In this document: positions 32,602 through 40,772 of the stretch, in pieces
How positions within the stretch are numbered: the stretch's first letter is position 1
Layout: every line of letters begins with the position of its first letter
Assembly (NCBI RefSeq): GCF_040256645.1
Contig: NZ_CP158281.1
Coordinates: forward strand, 2,790,001 to 2,854,000
DNA length: 64,000 nucleotides
DNA from: Brevibacterium sp. CBA3109
Lineage (GTDB): Bacteria > Actinomycetota > Actinomycetes > Actinomycetales > Brevibacteriaceae
Direction: 5' to 3'
Translations under genes and position numbers: made by a program
Notes under the pieces: generated by a model
Database searches by the model: none
Told to the model about the DNA's origin: nothing
What the model saw: the letters and a program-made list of their open reading frames with translations, nothing else

Positions 32602-33813
32602 TCAGTTGAGGGTGGCGGTGTCGATGAGATGTTCGGCGATCGCCAGCGCCGAGGTGGCCCCGGGCGAGGGCGCATTCCGGACGAACATCGTGGCTCCCGC
32701 GCGATCGATGACGAAGTCATCGACCAGGGTTCCATCCCGGTTCATCGCCTGAGCCCGGATACCGCGGGTGGCTCGGTGCCCGCCGGCTCCGTCGAGTGCG
32801 GGCACGTAGCGAGCGGCTTCGGCGACGAATTTTTCGATCGAGAACACACCGCCTATCTCCCGGGCGGCCGTTGCCATGTTGCCGGCTGCGAATTTCCAGA
32901 ATCCCGGGTCAGTCGCGACGGCGAGGGAGTCGGGCACGTTGAGACCGAGTCCCTTGTATCCTTCCCTGGAGAAGGACAGGAAAGCATTGGGGCCGATCAT
33001 CAGTCCGCCATCGATGCGGCGGGTCACGTGGACGCCGAGGAAGGGGTATTTCGGATCTGGGACGGGGTAGATGAGGCCGTTGACGACGTCGCTGAAGCTC
33101 GGCTCGAGGATGAAGTATTGGCCGAAGAACGGCACGACACTTGGGTTCCTGCCCTCGCCTGAGCGTGCGGCCAGTCGGTCCGCTTGCAGTCCGGCGCAGG
33201 TGATGACCTGGTCGTATTCCTGAGAGTCGAAGTTCGAATGGACGATCGCAGTGCTGCCGGCGCTCCCACTGCGCGCCTCGATCCTCTTCACCTCTGTGGA
33301 GAATCGGACCCGGCCACCGCCGCGGCGGAAGTCTGCGACGAGGGCTTCGGTCAGGCCCTGGTAGTCGATGATTCCGGTGTGTGGTGAGTGCAGTGCTGCC
33401 ACGCCTTCGGCATTCGGCTCCACCTCGAGCAGTCCCTCGCGGTCCAGAAGTTCGACATCGGGGACACCGTTCGCTCGTGCGCGAGCATGGATCCCGTCTA
33501 GCCGCTCCACTTCGACATCATTGGTCGCGACGACGACCTTTCCACACTCTTCGAACGCGACATCGTGTTCGCGCGCGAAGTCAAGCAGCAGTGAGACACC
33601 ACGGCGGCAGAGCAGTGCTTTGAGACTTCCGGGCTCATAGTAGAGACCTGCATGAACGACCCCAGAATTGTGGCCGGTCTGATGCGCTGCGGGCCGGTCC
33701 TCCTTCTCATACAAAGTCACGTCTGCACCGTCGTGCTTCTGGATCAGCCCTCGAGCCACGGCGGATCCGATAATTCCCGCGCCGATGACGGCGAAACGCT
33801 TCTTCACGCCCAC
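32602..33813 (-). CDS. lhgO: L-2-hydroxyglutarate dehydrogenase/oxidase
   Basis: A 403-residue FAD enzyme of the DAO family. Its FAD-binding loop is FAVIGAGIIGSAVARGL (about 7-23), and HNSGVVHAGLYYEPGSLKA (about 48-66) is highly characteristic of LhgO/L2HGDH. FLGVHVTRRIDGG and GIRAQAMNRDG follow near the C-terminus. It oxidises L-2-hydroxyglutarate to 2-oxoglutarate and passes electrons to the membrane quinone pool. The length matches the family. It stands alone with about 250 bp downstream. Confidence 0.9.
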   Translation of the reverse strand: MGVKKRFAVIGAGIIGSAVARGLIQKHDGADVTLYEKEDRPAAHQTGHNSGVVHAGLYYEPGSLKALLCRRGVSLLLDFAREHDVAFEECGKVVVATNDVEVERLDGIHARARANGVPDVELLDREGLLEVEPNAEGVAALHSPHTGIIDYQGLTEALVADFRRGGGRVRFSTEVKRIEARSGSAGSTAIVHSNFDSQEYDQVITCAGLQADRLAARSGEGRNPSVVPFFGQYFILEPSFSDVVNGLIYPVPDPKYPFLGVHVTRRIDGGLMIGPNAFLSFSREGYKGLGLNVPDSLAVATDPGFWKFAAGNMATAAREIGGVFSIEKFVAEAARYVPALDGAGGHRATRGIRAQAMNRDGTLVDDFVIDRAGATMFVRNAPSPGATSALAIAEHLIDTATLN

Positions 33814-33919
33814 ACTTCAACCCCTTAGTCTGCTGCTGCGGATGATCCGAGACTATTGCACTTTTGCACAACCTGCATAAAGGTCTCGTTGGCAGCAGTC
33901 AGCGGACAAACATCCTGTC

Positions 33920-33955
33920 GGGGACTGTCCGCCTGCTCGCACGGTCACAGTCCCC
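33920..33955 (-). terminator. hairpin overlapping the dgt stop codon
   Basis: GGGGACTGT (33920-33928) pairs with ACAGTCCCC (33947-33955). The right arm covers the dgt stop. The loop is long (18 bases), so this is a weak candidate. Confidence 0.35.
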
Positions 33956-35477
33956 GTCCGGCCTCCCACGGCTCTTCCGAGGAACCGGTGATCAACGCGT
34001 TGACGGACATGGCCTGCGCATCGGTGAACGAGGCGATGTAGTCCACGACCGCCCGAGCCCGCCCCAGTCGGACGATGGCACTGGCTCCCTCTTCGCCGAG
34101 GCTGGCCGGATCCCTGTCGTAGAGCTCCTGGTACTCCTCGGTGGCGGCTTCGACCGAATCGAGCAGGCGGCGAGGGATCGTGGTCGCCTCCTCAGGGTCT
34201 CGCAGCCATTCGTGGAAGCCCTCCACGAGCGAGGCGATGATCCTCGTCTGCCCACGCTGGTAGACGGCCAGGTCAGAGCGTTCGAGCACGAACCTCGAGT
34301 GGACGAACTTCAGCACCACCACGTCGTGCCAGGCGGTGTCTGACAGACGCACATGCCCGCTGCGGATATGCGGTTCGGAGTCGACGACGATGGAGGCCTT
34401 GAGCCGATCGATCCACCTCCTGGTGAACGCCGTCACGGCCCGGTCGGCCTCCAGTCCCCCGTCATAGGGCACGGCCAGCAGACCCTCGACAAGATCCCGG
34501 TTGACCCGCTGCACCGACTGCCGGAACGCATCTTCGTCGGCAATCCACGGGTCCTTCTCCTGAACGTGGCGCCACATCGACTCGAGCGCATGGCCCGGCC
34601 TGCGACGGTCCAACTCCGTGTCGTGCAGCCCGCCAAGCTCGCGGCAATCGCTGAGCCACCGGGTCATCTCGGCGGAGACGCTGGTGTACTGAAGAATGTT
34701 CGACCGGTAGAAATCGTCGAGGTCATGGACCGCATAGGCGATGTCATCAGCGACGTCCATCACCGCGCACTCCAGCGTCTGCTGGTGCCGGCCCATGCGC
34801 GGGAACACCGACAGCGCATCGTGCATCTCGGCGGTCTCGGTCATGTAGGCAGAGAACTTCATCGCCCCCTGCGACACCTCGTCACCGACTCCCCTGGGCA
34901 TCTCGGCCGAGCTCAGTCGCTGATGCTGGATCCAATCGCTACGCGCCCACGGGTACTTCAGCACCGCGGCCTTGACCGCCCGGGTGAGATTGAGCCCACG
35001 CGCCGTGGCGTCACAGCTGTCCAGAGCGGTGAGGATGCGGAACGTCTGCGCATTTCCCTCGAATCCGTCGGGCAGGCGCAGCACCGACCGCGAGACACGA
35101 TCGAGTTCCTTCTCGCCGAGGTGGCCGAACGGAGGATGGCCCATATCGTGGGCTGCGGCGGCAGCCTGGACCACGACCGGGTCGCACCCTCCGAGTTCCC
35201 CAAGCAGTGAACGGGTGCGTTCGTCGGAGTTGTTCAAGGTGATGGCGATCGAACGGGCCACGGCAGAGACCTTGAGCGAATGCGTCAACCGGTTATGGAT
35301 GACGGTGCCCGAACCCACCTGCGGGATGACCTGAGTCACTGCGGCCAACCGTGAGAAGAAGGGGGAGAATCGGATCCGCTCGATATCGACACGGAACTCG
35401 TCCTCGCCGGGTTGACCCGCCTCGGCGACGTCACGGGTGCGTCCACCGTCGTTGTGAAGTTTCAGTCTCTCCGTCAT
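33945..35477 (-). CDS. dgt: deoxyguanosinetriphosphate triphosphohydrolase (dGTPase)
   Basis: A 510-residue HD-domain enzyme. The metal ligands are visible: His in NRLTHSLKV (H66), HD in AAAHDMGHPPFGHLGE (H110, D111), and a later Asp in MDVADDIAYAVHDL. EGNAQTFRIL is also typical. It hydrolyses dGTP to deoxyguanosine and triphosphate, controlling dNTP pools. In many actinobacteria the gene is near dnaG, but here neighbours are unrelated. Confidence 0.9.
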   Translation of the reverse strand: MTERLKLHNDGGRTRDVAEAGQPGEDEFRVDIERIRFSPFFSRLAAVTQVIPQVGSGTVIHNRLTHSLKVSAVARSIAITLNNSDERTRSLLGELGGCDPVVVQAAAAAHDMGHPPFGHLGEKELDRVSRSVLRLPDGFEGNAQTFRILTALDSCDATARGLNLTRAVKAAVLKYPWARSDWIQHQRLSSAEMPRGVGDEVSQGAMKFSAYMTETAEMHDALSVFPRMGRHQQTLECAVMDVADDIAYAVHDLDDFYRSNILQYTSVSAEMTRWLSDCRELGGLHDTELDRRRPGHALESMWRHVQEKDPWIADEDAFRQSVQRVNRDLVEGLLAVPYDGGLEADRAVTAFTRRWIDRLKASIVVDSEPHIRSGHVRLSDTAWHDVVVLKFVHSRFVLERSDLAVYQRGQTRIIASLVEGFHEWLRDPEEATTIPRRLLDSVEAATEEYQELYDRDPASLGEEGASAIVRLGRARAVVDYIASFTDAQAMSVNALITGSSEEPWEAGRGL

Positions 35478-35591
35478 GATGGCCTCCAGCCTACAGAATC
35501 GCCGACCCTACGCGGCATAGCAAGCGGCCTTTGGCTATCATGGAGTGTTCCGCCTTCTCCGGAACCACTGACTATTCAGGAGACTCTCCGC

Positions 35592-36134
35592 ATGGCAACA
35601 CCGAAAAAGGACGTCGACGCATGGGCAGCAACTCTCGCCCAGGGACAGTCCGTTCCCTTCCTGTTCTCCCGCGGTAAGACAGTGGGGCTCATCATCGTCT
35701 CCCTGATCTTCGTATTCATCGGCCTCCTCATGGGCCTCGGCGGCAGCTTACTGTGGATGATCATCGGCTGGGTCGCCGTCGTCTTCTTCCTGCTCGGGTG
35801 CGTCGTTCTCGTGCGCAGGCTCTTCACCCGCGTTCCTGGTCTGACGGTCTCCCCCGAGGGAATCGCCATGAAGACCGCCAAGGCAGGGGTCGTCCCATGG
35901 TCAGAGATCCTCGACATCCACCCGGTGAAGCAGAACTCGAATGTGTTCATCGAGATGGTCATCACCACCGACGAGGCTGAGCGACAGGCGGCTGCAGGTC
36001 TCGGCGTCGCGGAGCTCCCGACCGAAGACGGCAACTCGAAATTGGTGCTCTGGGCACCAAATGGATTCGCTGTAGGCAAACCAGAGCTGTGCTACTGGCT
36101 CGAACAAGAACACTCCACACGCGCCAGCGTGTGA
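35592..36134 (+). CDS. membrane protein with a PH-like C-terminal domain
   Basis: From the ATG at 35592 the protein has 180 residues. It has two hydrophobic helices (about 30-48 and 53-73) followed by a beta-rich part: LTVSPEGIAMKTAKAGVVPWSEILDIHPVK. The pattern 'SPEGI...VPWSEI..I' is typical of bacterial PH-like membrane proteins of the STM3941/YdbS type, whose function is unknown. A frame stays open further upstream but shows no family-like residues. The gene converges with the next one. Confidence 0.7.
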   Translation: MATPKKDVDAWAATLAQGQSVPFLFSRGKTVGLIIVSLIFVFIGLLMGLGGSLLWMIIGWVAVVFFLLGCVVLVRRLFTRVPGLTVSPEGIAMKTAKAGVVPWSEILDIHPVKQNSNVFIEMVITTDEAERQAAAGLGVAELPTEDGNSKLVLWAPNGFAVGKPELCYWLEQEHSTRASV

Positions 36135-36176
36135 GACACCATCGAATGACATGACAGAACGGCGAGCATGATGACG

Positions 36177-36887
36177 TCAGTCCACGCGTTTGAAGGTATT
36201 GCGCCCGGTGAACGCCAACCACAGGCCGCCTGCGATCATGACCACACTGGCGACCGCCATGACGATATCGCTGACACTGGTGATCCCGTCTTCCTTCAGC
36301 ACAAGACCAACGGCGAGCGCACCGGCAATTCCGAACACGGTCACAGCGGCTCCTATGACCTTGAGTGTGAAGGCACTTCGCCCTCGCACGATGAGGAGCA
36401 GGTAAGCGCCGAGAAGGCCCAGTGACCCGATGCCGGCTACGACCTTGAAGGTCTCTTTGCTGGGATCACTGGACGCGGTAACCAGACAGAAGACGCCCAG
36501 ACCTCCGAGCAGCGTCACTGGAAGACCGATGAGGAACGTCAGATTTTCGACGGTGGTGACGAAGGTATGCAGCGGGTCGTGGACGATGACTTCCTCGACC
36601 GGGGCCCCGACCTGGGTGATGCTCACGGGTTCTGCGTCCCGCTGCCGCTCGGCCCGCTTGAGTCTGCGTTCGTGCCTGATGTGGACGGTGATCGTGAAGA
36701 TCGGCCACGCAATGAGAAGCAGGAATCCGACGCTGCCCAGAGCAACACCGAAACCGTGGAGATAGTCGATCATTGCTCCGCCGATGATGATCAGCAGCCC
36801 ACCGGGGAAGAACATGCACACCAGTTGCCCCTTGAACGTCACCCGTCCACCACGATCCCTTCGGTACTGTGTCCCTCTGTCGATCAA
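36177..36887 (-). CDS. six-helix membrane protein of unknown function
   Basis: A 236-residue protein with six hydrophobic helices in three hairpins and a charged cytosolic loop (about 73-112, RHERRLKRAERQRD and an acidic stretch). I do not recognise the family. It converges with the PH-like protein gene and has no close operon partner. Confidence 0.6.
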   Translation of the reverse strand: MIDRGTQYRRDRGGRVTFKGQLVCMFFPGGLLIIIGGAMIDYLHGFGVALGSVGFLLLIAWPIFTITVHIRHERRLKRAERQRDAEPVSITQVGAPVEEVIVHDPLHTFVTTVENLTFLIGLPVTLLGGLGVFCLVTASSDPSKETFKVVAGIGSLGLLGAYLLLIVRGRSAFTLKVIGAAVTVFGIAGALAVGLVLKEDGITSVSDIVMAVASVVMIAGGLWLAFTGRNTFKRVD

Positions 36888-37017
36888 CCTCGCACAATGT
36901 TAACCGCGCTGCCGACCTCACCGCAGAACTGGCGCACTGCGGCAAAGCGCCGAACCGCATCCTTGAGACTTGCATCACAGTGGCGTACGGTCATAAGCAC
37001 TACAGGAGGTGAGTCCG

Positions 37018-37194
37018 ATGACTGGAGTCAACGAAGATTTCTATCAGCCGGGGACCCATCCAGGCGACATCATCGACGTCTGGGATGAGGAAGCCGGCGA
37101 GATGGTCAAGCACATGATCATCCTCGACGAGTTCGGAAACGGTACCAAGACTCGTCCCCTCTACGAGGACGAGAAAGAGGAAGTCACGGAGTAA
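37018..37194 (+). CDS. small acidic protein of unknown function
   Basis: The ATG at 37018 is preceded by a near-perfect ribosome-binding site, AGGAGGTG, six bases upstream, which fixes the start. It gives 58 residues with many Asp/Glu, without membrane segment. It converges with the peptidyl-tRNA hydrolase gene, whose stop lies 10 bp away. No family is recognised. Confidence 0.6.
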   Translation: MTGVNEDFYQPGTHPGDIIDVWDEEAGEMVKHMIILDEFGNGTKTRPLYEDEKEEVTE

Positions 37195-37203
37195 CCGGGA
37201 CCT

Positions 37204-37893
37204 TCACCACCACGCACGAACGGTCTCGGTGGGACCGTCGACCTCGGTGAAACCCGCGTCTACGACGCTCACGGGTCGATTCGTCTTCGCCCACTCCGCC
37301 TTCGTCGGTGTGACCACGCGCAGATCGAATCCTGCTTCGCGCCACCGTTGGCGAATCTCGGCGGGCATCTGCTCGTAGGCCAGCTGTGCGCCGTGACCGC
37401 ACTGTGCCGCAGCCTTCCCCGTCGTCAGCGCCACCAGCGGTGAGAGCTCGATCGTCACAATGGCCTGATCGGCGGTGACTGACGTGCCGCCCTCATCGGG
37501 GAACTCGGTGCCGCCCACCTGCAGCTTCTTCAGCTCCTTCGGCAGGGGGTCGACCGGTCCGGGAGGCAACACGAGCGCCTCCGCCGGACCGAATTCCTCT
37601 GTGCCTCCGAAAGTCACCGACACGCAGCCAAGAGCCCGTGCATCCTCGAGCTTCTGACCGTCTCCGCGGCGAACGACCTTGCGGATCGCTCCGTCGCGCC
37701 AGTACTCGACCGCCTCATACCACTGGCCCTCCGGCTGCGAGCGAGGGTCGTCGAGGAAGGCGACTACGGCTCGGGCGGTGGCTTCGAGGACGTCGATGTG
37801 GCGGGCGATGTTCGTCTTCGACCGTCGAACCACGATCGGCAGGGACCACGGAACTTCATGGTCATACTCGTGTCTGCGCATGTGGACGGTCAT
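37204..37893 (-). CDS. Pth2-type peptidyl-tRNA hydrolase domain protein
   Basis: From the ATG at 37893 the protein has 229 residues. The C-terminal half carries the PTH2 pattern LTTGKAAAQCGHGAQLAYEQ (about residues 158-177), equivalent to the K-x-x-AQ-x-x-H catalytic segment, then FDLRVVTP and VDAGFTEVDGPTETVRAW. The N-terminal half (about 1-90) is an actinobacteria-specific extension that is not part of archaeal Pth2. The enzyme would release peptides from peptidyl-tRNA. A canonical Pth may exist elsewhere in the genome. Confidence 0.75.
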   Translation of the reverse strand: MTVHMRRHEYDHEVPWSLPIVVRRSKTNIARHIDVLEATARAVVAFLDDPRSQPEGQWYEAVEYWRDGAIRKVVRRGDGQKLEDARALGCVSVTFGGTEEFGPAEALVLPPGPVDPLPKELKKLQVGGTEFPDEGGTSVTADQAIVTIELSPLVALTTGKAAAQCGHGAQLAYEQMPAEIRQRWREAGFDLRVVTPTKAEWAKTNRPVSVVDAGFTEVDGPTETVRAWW

Positions 37894-37917
37894 AGGAATC
37901 ATCCTAGCCAGGCCCAC

Positions 37918-39135
37918 TCACCTCCCGGCGAGTGCCTCCAGCAGATCCTTGGCCCGACTGTCGACGTTCTCCGTGAGCATCTCGTTGGACAGGAACGAGA
38001 ACCCGAGTCCTTCGTCGATCCATGCCCCATGCAGACTCCCGCCGGCACCCGAGTGTCCGAAGGCCCGGTCGACGGGCCCATACGTTCCGATCGGGTCGTT
38101 GAGTTCGAATCCGAGACCGAAGCGTAGGGGCCGATCGTTGAGTGCGTCGAGTCCTGCCGATCGTGTCCGCAGCGCATCTTCCATGGCTTCGGGTGTGACG
38201 ATTCCCCCGCCGAGGCGGCCGGGGGTGACCAGCAATGAGTAGAGTTTCGCCATCGCATCGGCAGTGCCCATTCCGCCCCCGGCCGAGACCTCCGCAGCAT
38301 GGAAGACACGGGTGTTCATCGGCAGGGTCGGTGCCAGCAGCGAGGCGTACATGCGGTCGATGATCGCTCGACGCTTCGGATCGTCCTTCAAATAGGTCGA
38401 GATTGAGTAGCCGGGTGCCTGGAAGATCGGTGCCACACGATCCTCGTCCCCTGCGGGCAGTCCCAAGTGCAGGTCGAGTCCATAGGGCACAGCGAGGTCC
38501 TCGTGCAGCCATTGGGCGACGTTGCGGCCGGTGGCGCGGAGGATGATCTCCGACATCATGTACCCGTAGGTCACCGCGTGATAGGCGACCTTCGCCCCCG
38601 GCACCCAGAGCGGAGCCTGCTGGGCCAGGATGTCCGCCATCTTCCTCGAATCGAGGAACTGCCACTGTGCCTCGCCTGCACGCGGGTGTTCCTGGGCATC
38701 GAGGGAGGGGTCGGGATCCACGTAGGGAAGACCGACCGTGTGTGAGAGCACCTGCCCGACGGTCACCGCTTCCTTGCCTGCGGCCGCGAACTCCGGCCAG
38801 TAGTCGGCAACAGGAGCCTCGACATTCAGCAGCCCCTCCCCTGCTGCTTTGGCCGCAATCATCGCCACCAGGCCCTTTGTGCCAGAGAAGAACACCGTCA
38901 GTGTCCGTTCGTCCCATGCCCTCGCCGAGGTGTCTCCGCGCTTGCCGGCGACACCGGCTTTGAGTTGGATCACCGGTTGCCCGGCACGGTAGACGCTGAA
39001 CTGCATCCCGCCCTGGCACTGCGAAGCGTGCCGGGCAAAGACCTCGGTGAGGCGTTTGCGTACCGCCAAGCCGAGTACCTCGTCCGCGTCAGTGCTGGAT
39101 AGTTTAGGGAGTGTGTTGTCATGGTGCTCAGTCAT
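37918..39135 (-). CDS. serine hydrolase of the class C beta-lactamase/esterase family
   Basis: A 405-residue protein with the beta-lactamase (PF00144) fold. The catalytic SxxK is in FFSGTKGLV (about residues 83-91; Ser84, Lys87), and a Tyr-x-x motif follows in YHAVTYGYMM. The end has FGHSGAGGSLHGAW in place of KTG. There is no signal peptide, so it is likely cytoplasmic. EstB-like esterases and DD-peptidase relatives share the plan, and the substrate is unknown. Confidence 0.82.
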   Translation of the reverse strand: MTEHHDNTLPKLSSTDADEVLGLAVRKRLTEVFARHASQCQGGMQFSVYRAGQPVIQLKAGVAGKRGDTSARAWDERTLTVFFSGTKGLVAMIAAKAAGEGLLNVEAPVADYWPEFAAAGKEAVTVGQVLSHTVGLPYVDPDPSLDAQEHPRAGEAQWQFLDSRKMADILAQQAPLWVPGAKVAYHAVTYGYMMSEIILRATGRNVAQWLHEDLAVPYGLDLHLGLPAGDEDRVAPIFQAPGYSISTYLKDDPKRRAIIDRMYASLLAPTLPMNTRVFHAAEVSAGGGMGTADAMAKLYSLLVTPGRLGGGIVTPEAMEDALRTRSAGLDALNDRPLRFGLGFELNDPIGTYGPVDRAFGHSGAGGSLHGAWIDEGLGFSFLSNEMLTENVDSRAKDLLEALAGR

Positions 39136-39219
39136 CGTGTCTTCGGCTCTTCCTTATCAGAAGCTGCGACCGGTCAGAGTCCGTGTCTTGTCAACGGCGC
39201 GGGGACCGCTGCCATTCAC

Positions 39220-39981
39220 TCAACCGGCAATGGCCCTGACCGCAAAGTACAGCACCGAGGGCGCCAGCAGCAGCCCGAGGCCTGTGTAGAACGTCGAGGT
39301 CATGGCTCCGTAGGGGACCAGTCGCTTGTCTGTGGCTGCCAATCCTGCAGTCACGCCGCTGGTCGTGCCCACCAGGCCACCGAAGACGATGGCCGAACGA
39401 GGGTTGTTCAGACCAATGTATTTCGCCACGAACGGTGTGGCGACCATCGTCAGCACCGATTTGACGAGTCCGGCCCCGACGCTCAGTGCGATGACCCCGC
39501 TGCCGGCGCCGAGTGCTGCGCCGGTGACGGGCCCCACGATGTAGGTGGCCGCACCCGCGCCGATCGTCGTGAGGTCGACGGGATCGCGGTAACCGAAGAA
39601 CCAGGCGACGACGGCTCCGATGCCAAACGACAGGACCACACCGAGCACGAGTGCGATGATGCCGCCCATGCCGGACTTCTTCATCTCCTCGAAGCTGGCC
39701 CCGAAGCCGGTGGCCACGATCGCCAGATTGACGAGCATGCCCCCGCCCATGAGCCCGATTCCGGAGAAGAGGCTGAGGTCGGCAATACCGTCTTCACCTC
39801 CTGTGACCACGCCGCCGATATATGCGAGGACGAGGCCCAGGATGATTGCGATTGCCGATGCTTGGAACTTCCCTCGGGTGAGCACCTTGGAGATGAGCAC
39901 AGCCACGGCCATGACGAGCCCGACCAGGGCGAAGGCAACGATGAGGTCGTTGTCCTGCATTGTCGATACCAGTGCGTCCAT
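39220..39981 (-). CDS. madM: malonate transporter subunit MadM
   Basis: A 253-residue membrane protein with about eight helices. The MadM-like features are IADLSLFSGIGLMGGGMLVN, GAGAATYIVGPVTGAALGAGS and FGGLVGTTSGVTAGLAATDK. MadL and MadM form a sodium-dependent malonate importer. The start overlaps the madL stop by one base, so the two are coupled. No malonate decarboxylase genes are in the window. Confidence 0.85.
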   Translation of the reverse strand: MDALVSTMQDNDLIVAFALVGLVMAVAVLISKVLTRGKFQASAIAIILGLVLAYIGGVVTGGEDGIADLSLFSGIGLMGGGMLVNLAIVATGFGASFEEMKKSGMGGIIALVLGVVLSFGIGAVVAWFFGYRDPVDLTTIGAGAATYIVGPVTGAALGAGSGVIALSVGAGLVKSVLTMVATPFVAKYIGLNNPRSAIVFGGLVGTTSGVTAGLAATDKRLVPYGAMTSTFYTGLGLLLAPSVLYFAVRAIAG

Positions 39982-40376
39982 CAGTTGACCTCCGAGAGTT
40001 CTGCGACCGGCTCATCGATTCCCGGTGTCTTGATTCGACTGAGCACGGGCACCAGGGCGAAGCTGGCGATCACAGCAACGGCTCCTGCCACGAGCGCCAC
40101 CGGCCCGGCAGTCACGGCACCGACGACGTTCTGTGTCGCGGCCATGGCGACGACGATCGGGATATACATCCCCGACCAGAACGAGATTCCGGCTGAGGTT
40201 TCGGGCTTGAGCCTGCCTCGGCGCGCAAGGAAATTCGTGCACAGGATGAGCAGAAGCATAGCGATGCCGACGCCGCCGACGTTTGCTTCAACTCCGAGTA
40301 GGTCACCCAGCAGCGTGCCGATCCATGTACCGATCAACAGGCTTCCGGACAACAGGGCTACGCCCAGGATAATCAC
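39981..40376 (-). CDS. madL: malonate transporter subunit MadL
   Basis: A 131-residue membrane protein with four helices: GSLLIGTWIGTLLGDLLGVEANVGGVGIAM and SGMYIPIVVAMAATQNV are characteristic of MadL. It is the partner of MadM, whose gene follows directly. The length is usual for the family. Regulation is not visible. Confidence 0.85.
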   Translation of the reverse strand: MIILGVALLSGSLLIGTWIGTLLGDLLGVEANVGGVGIAMLLLILCTNFLARRGRLKPETSAGISFWSGMYIPIVVAMAATQNVVGAVTAGPVALVAGAVAVIASFALVPVLSRIKTPGIDEPVAELSEVN

Positions 40377-40772
40377 GGTAACGACCTTACTGTTCGACTA
40401 TGTGCCACATCCGTCCGGACGCAGACCTGTGAAATCCTATACGACGAGGGAAGCCTACTTGCAGAACAGTCACACCGTGGTAAATACGAACGCCAGAATG
40501 GGCAGCTGGCCCGTCGTCGAGGCCCGAATGCCCACGCAGAACCGGCCACGTCGAACCGGCACCTCTGAGGCATGTATGCTGGTATTACCTGCGAACCCGT
40601 CCTCGGGTTCCCTGCGTCGACAGTACGCCTCGTCTCTGCGGCCGTGAATGATTTCCGGCGCATGATTCCGAAGCCGTTTCCTCTCGGCGATCGAGAGCGC
40701 CAAACGGCGTTCCCACACCTTGACCGGAAGCGGCTCCCGTCACCATTTGGTGGCATCGGTGAGTTCTCCGGC
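40377..40772. other. gap between madL and the helicase gene
   Basis: No supported gene was found. It must hold the divergent promoters of madLM and of the helicase gene. RNA helicase genes often have a long regulated leader, but no specific structure is identified here. Confidence 0.5.

Noticed and set aside
37904..39019. Second long minus-strand frame within the serine hydrolase gene
   Set aside because: The beta-lactamase-fold motifs are all in the other frame (37918-39135); this one is rich in Arg/Gly/Pro shadow codons.
39121..40647. Plus-strand frame of over 500 codons opposite madLM
   Set aside because: It covers two conserved transporter genes in antisense and its composition is typical of frame shadows.
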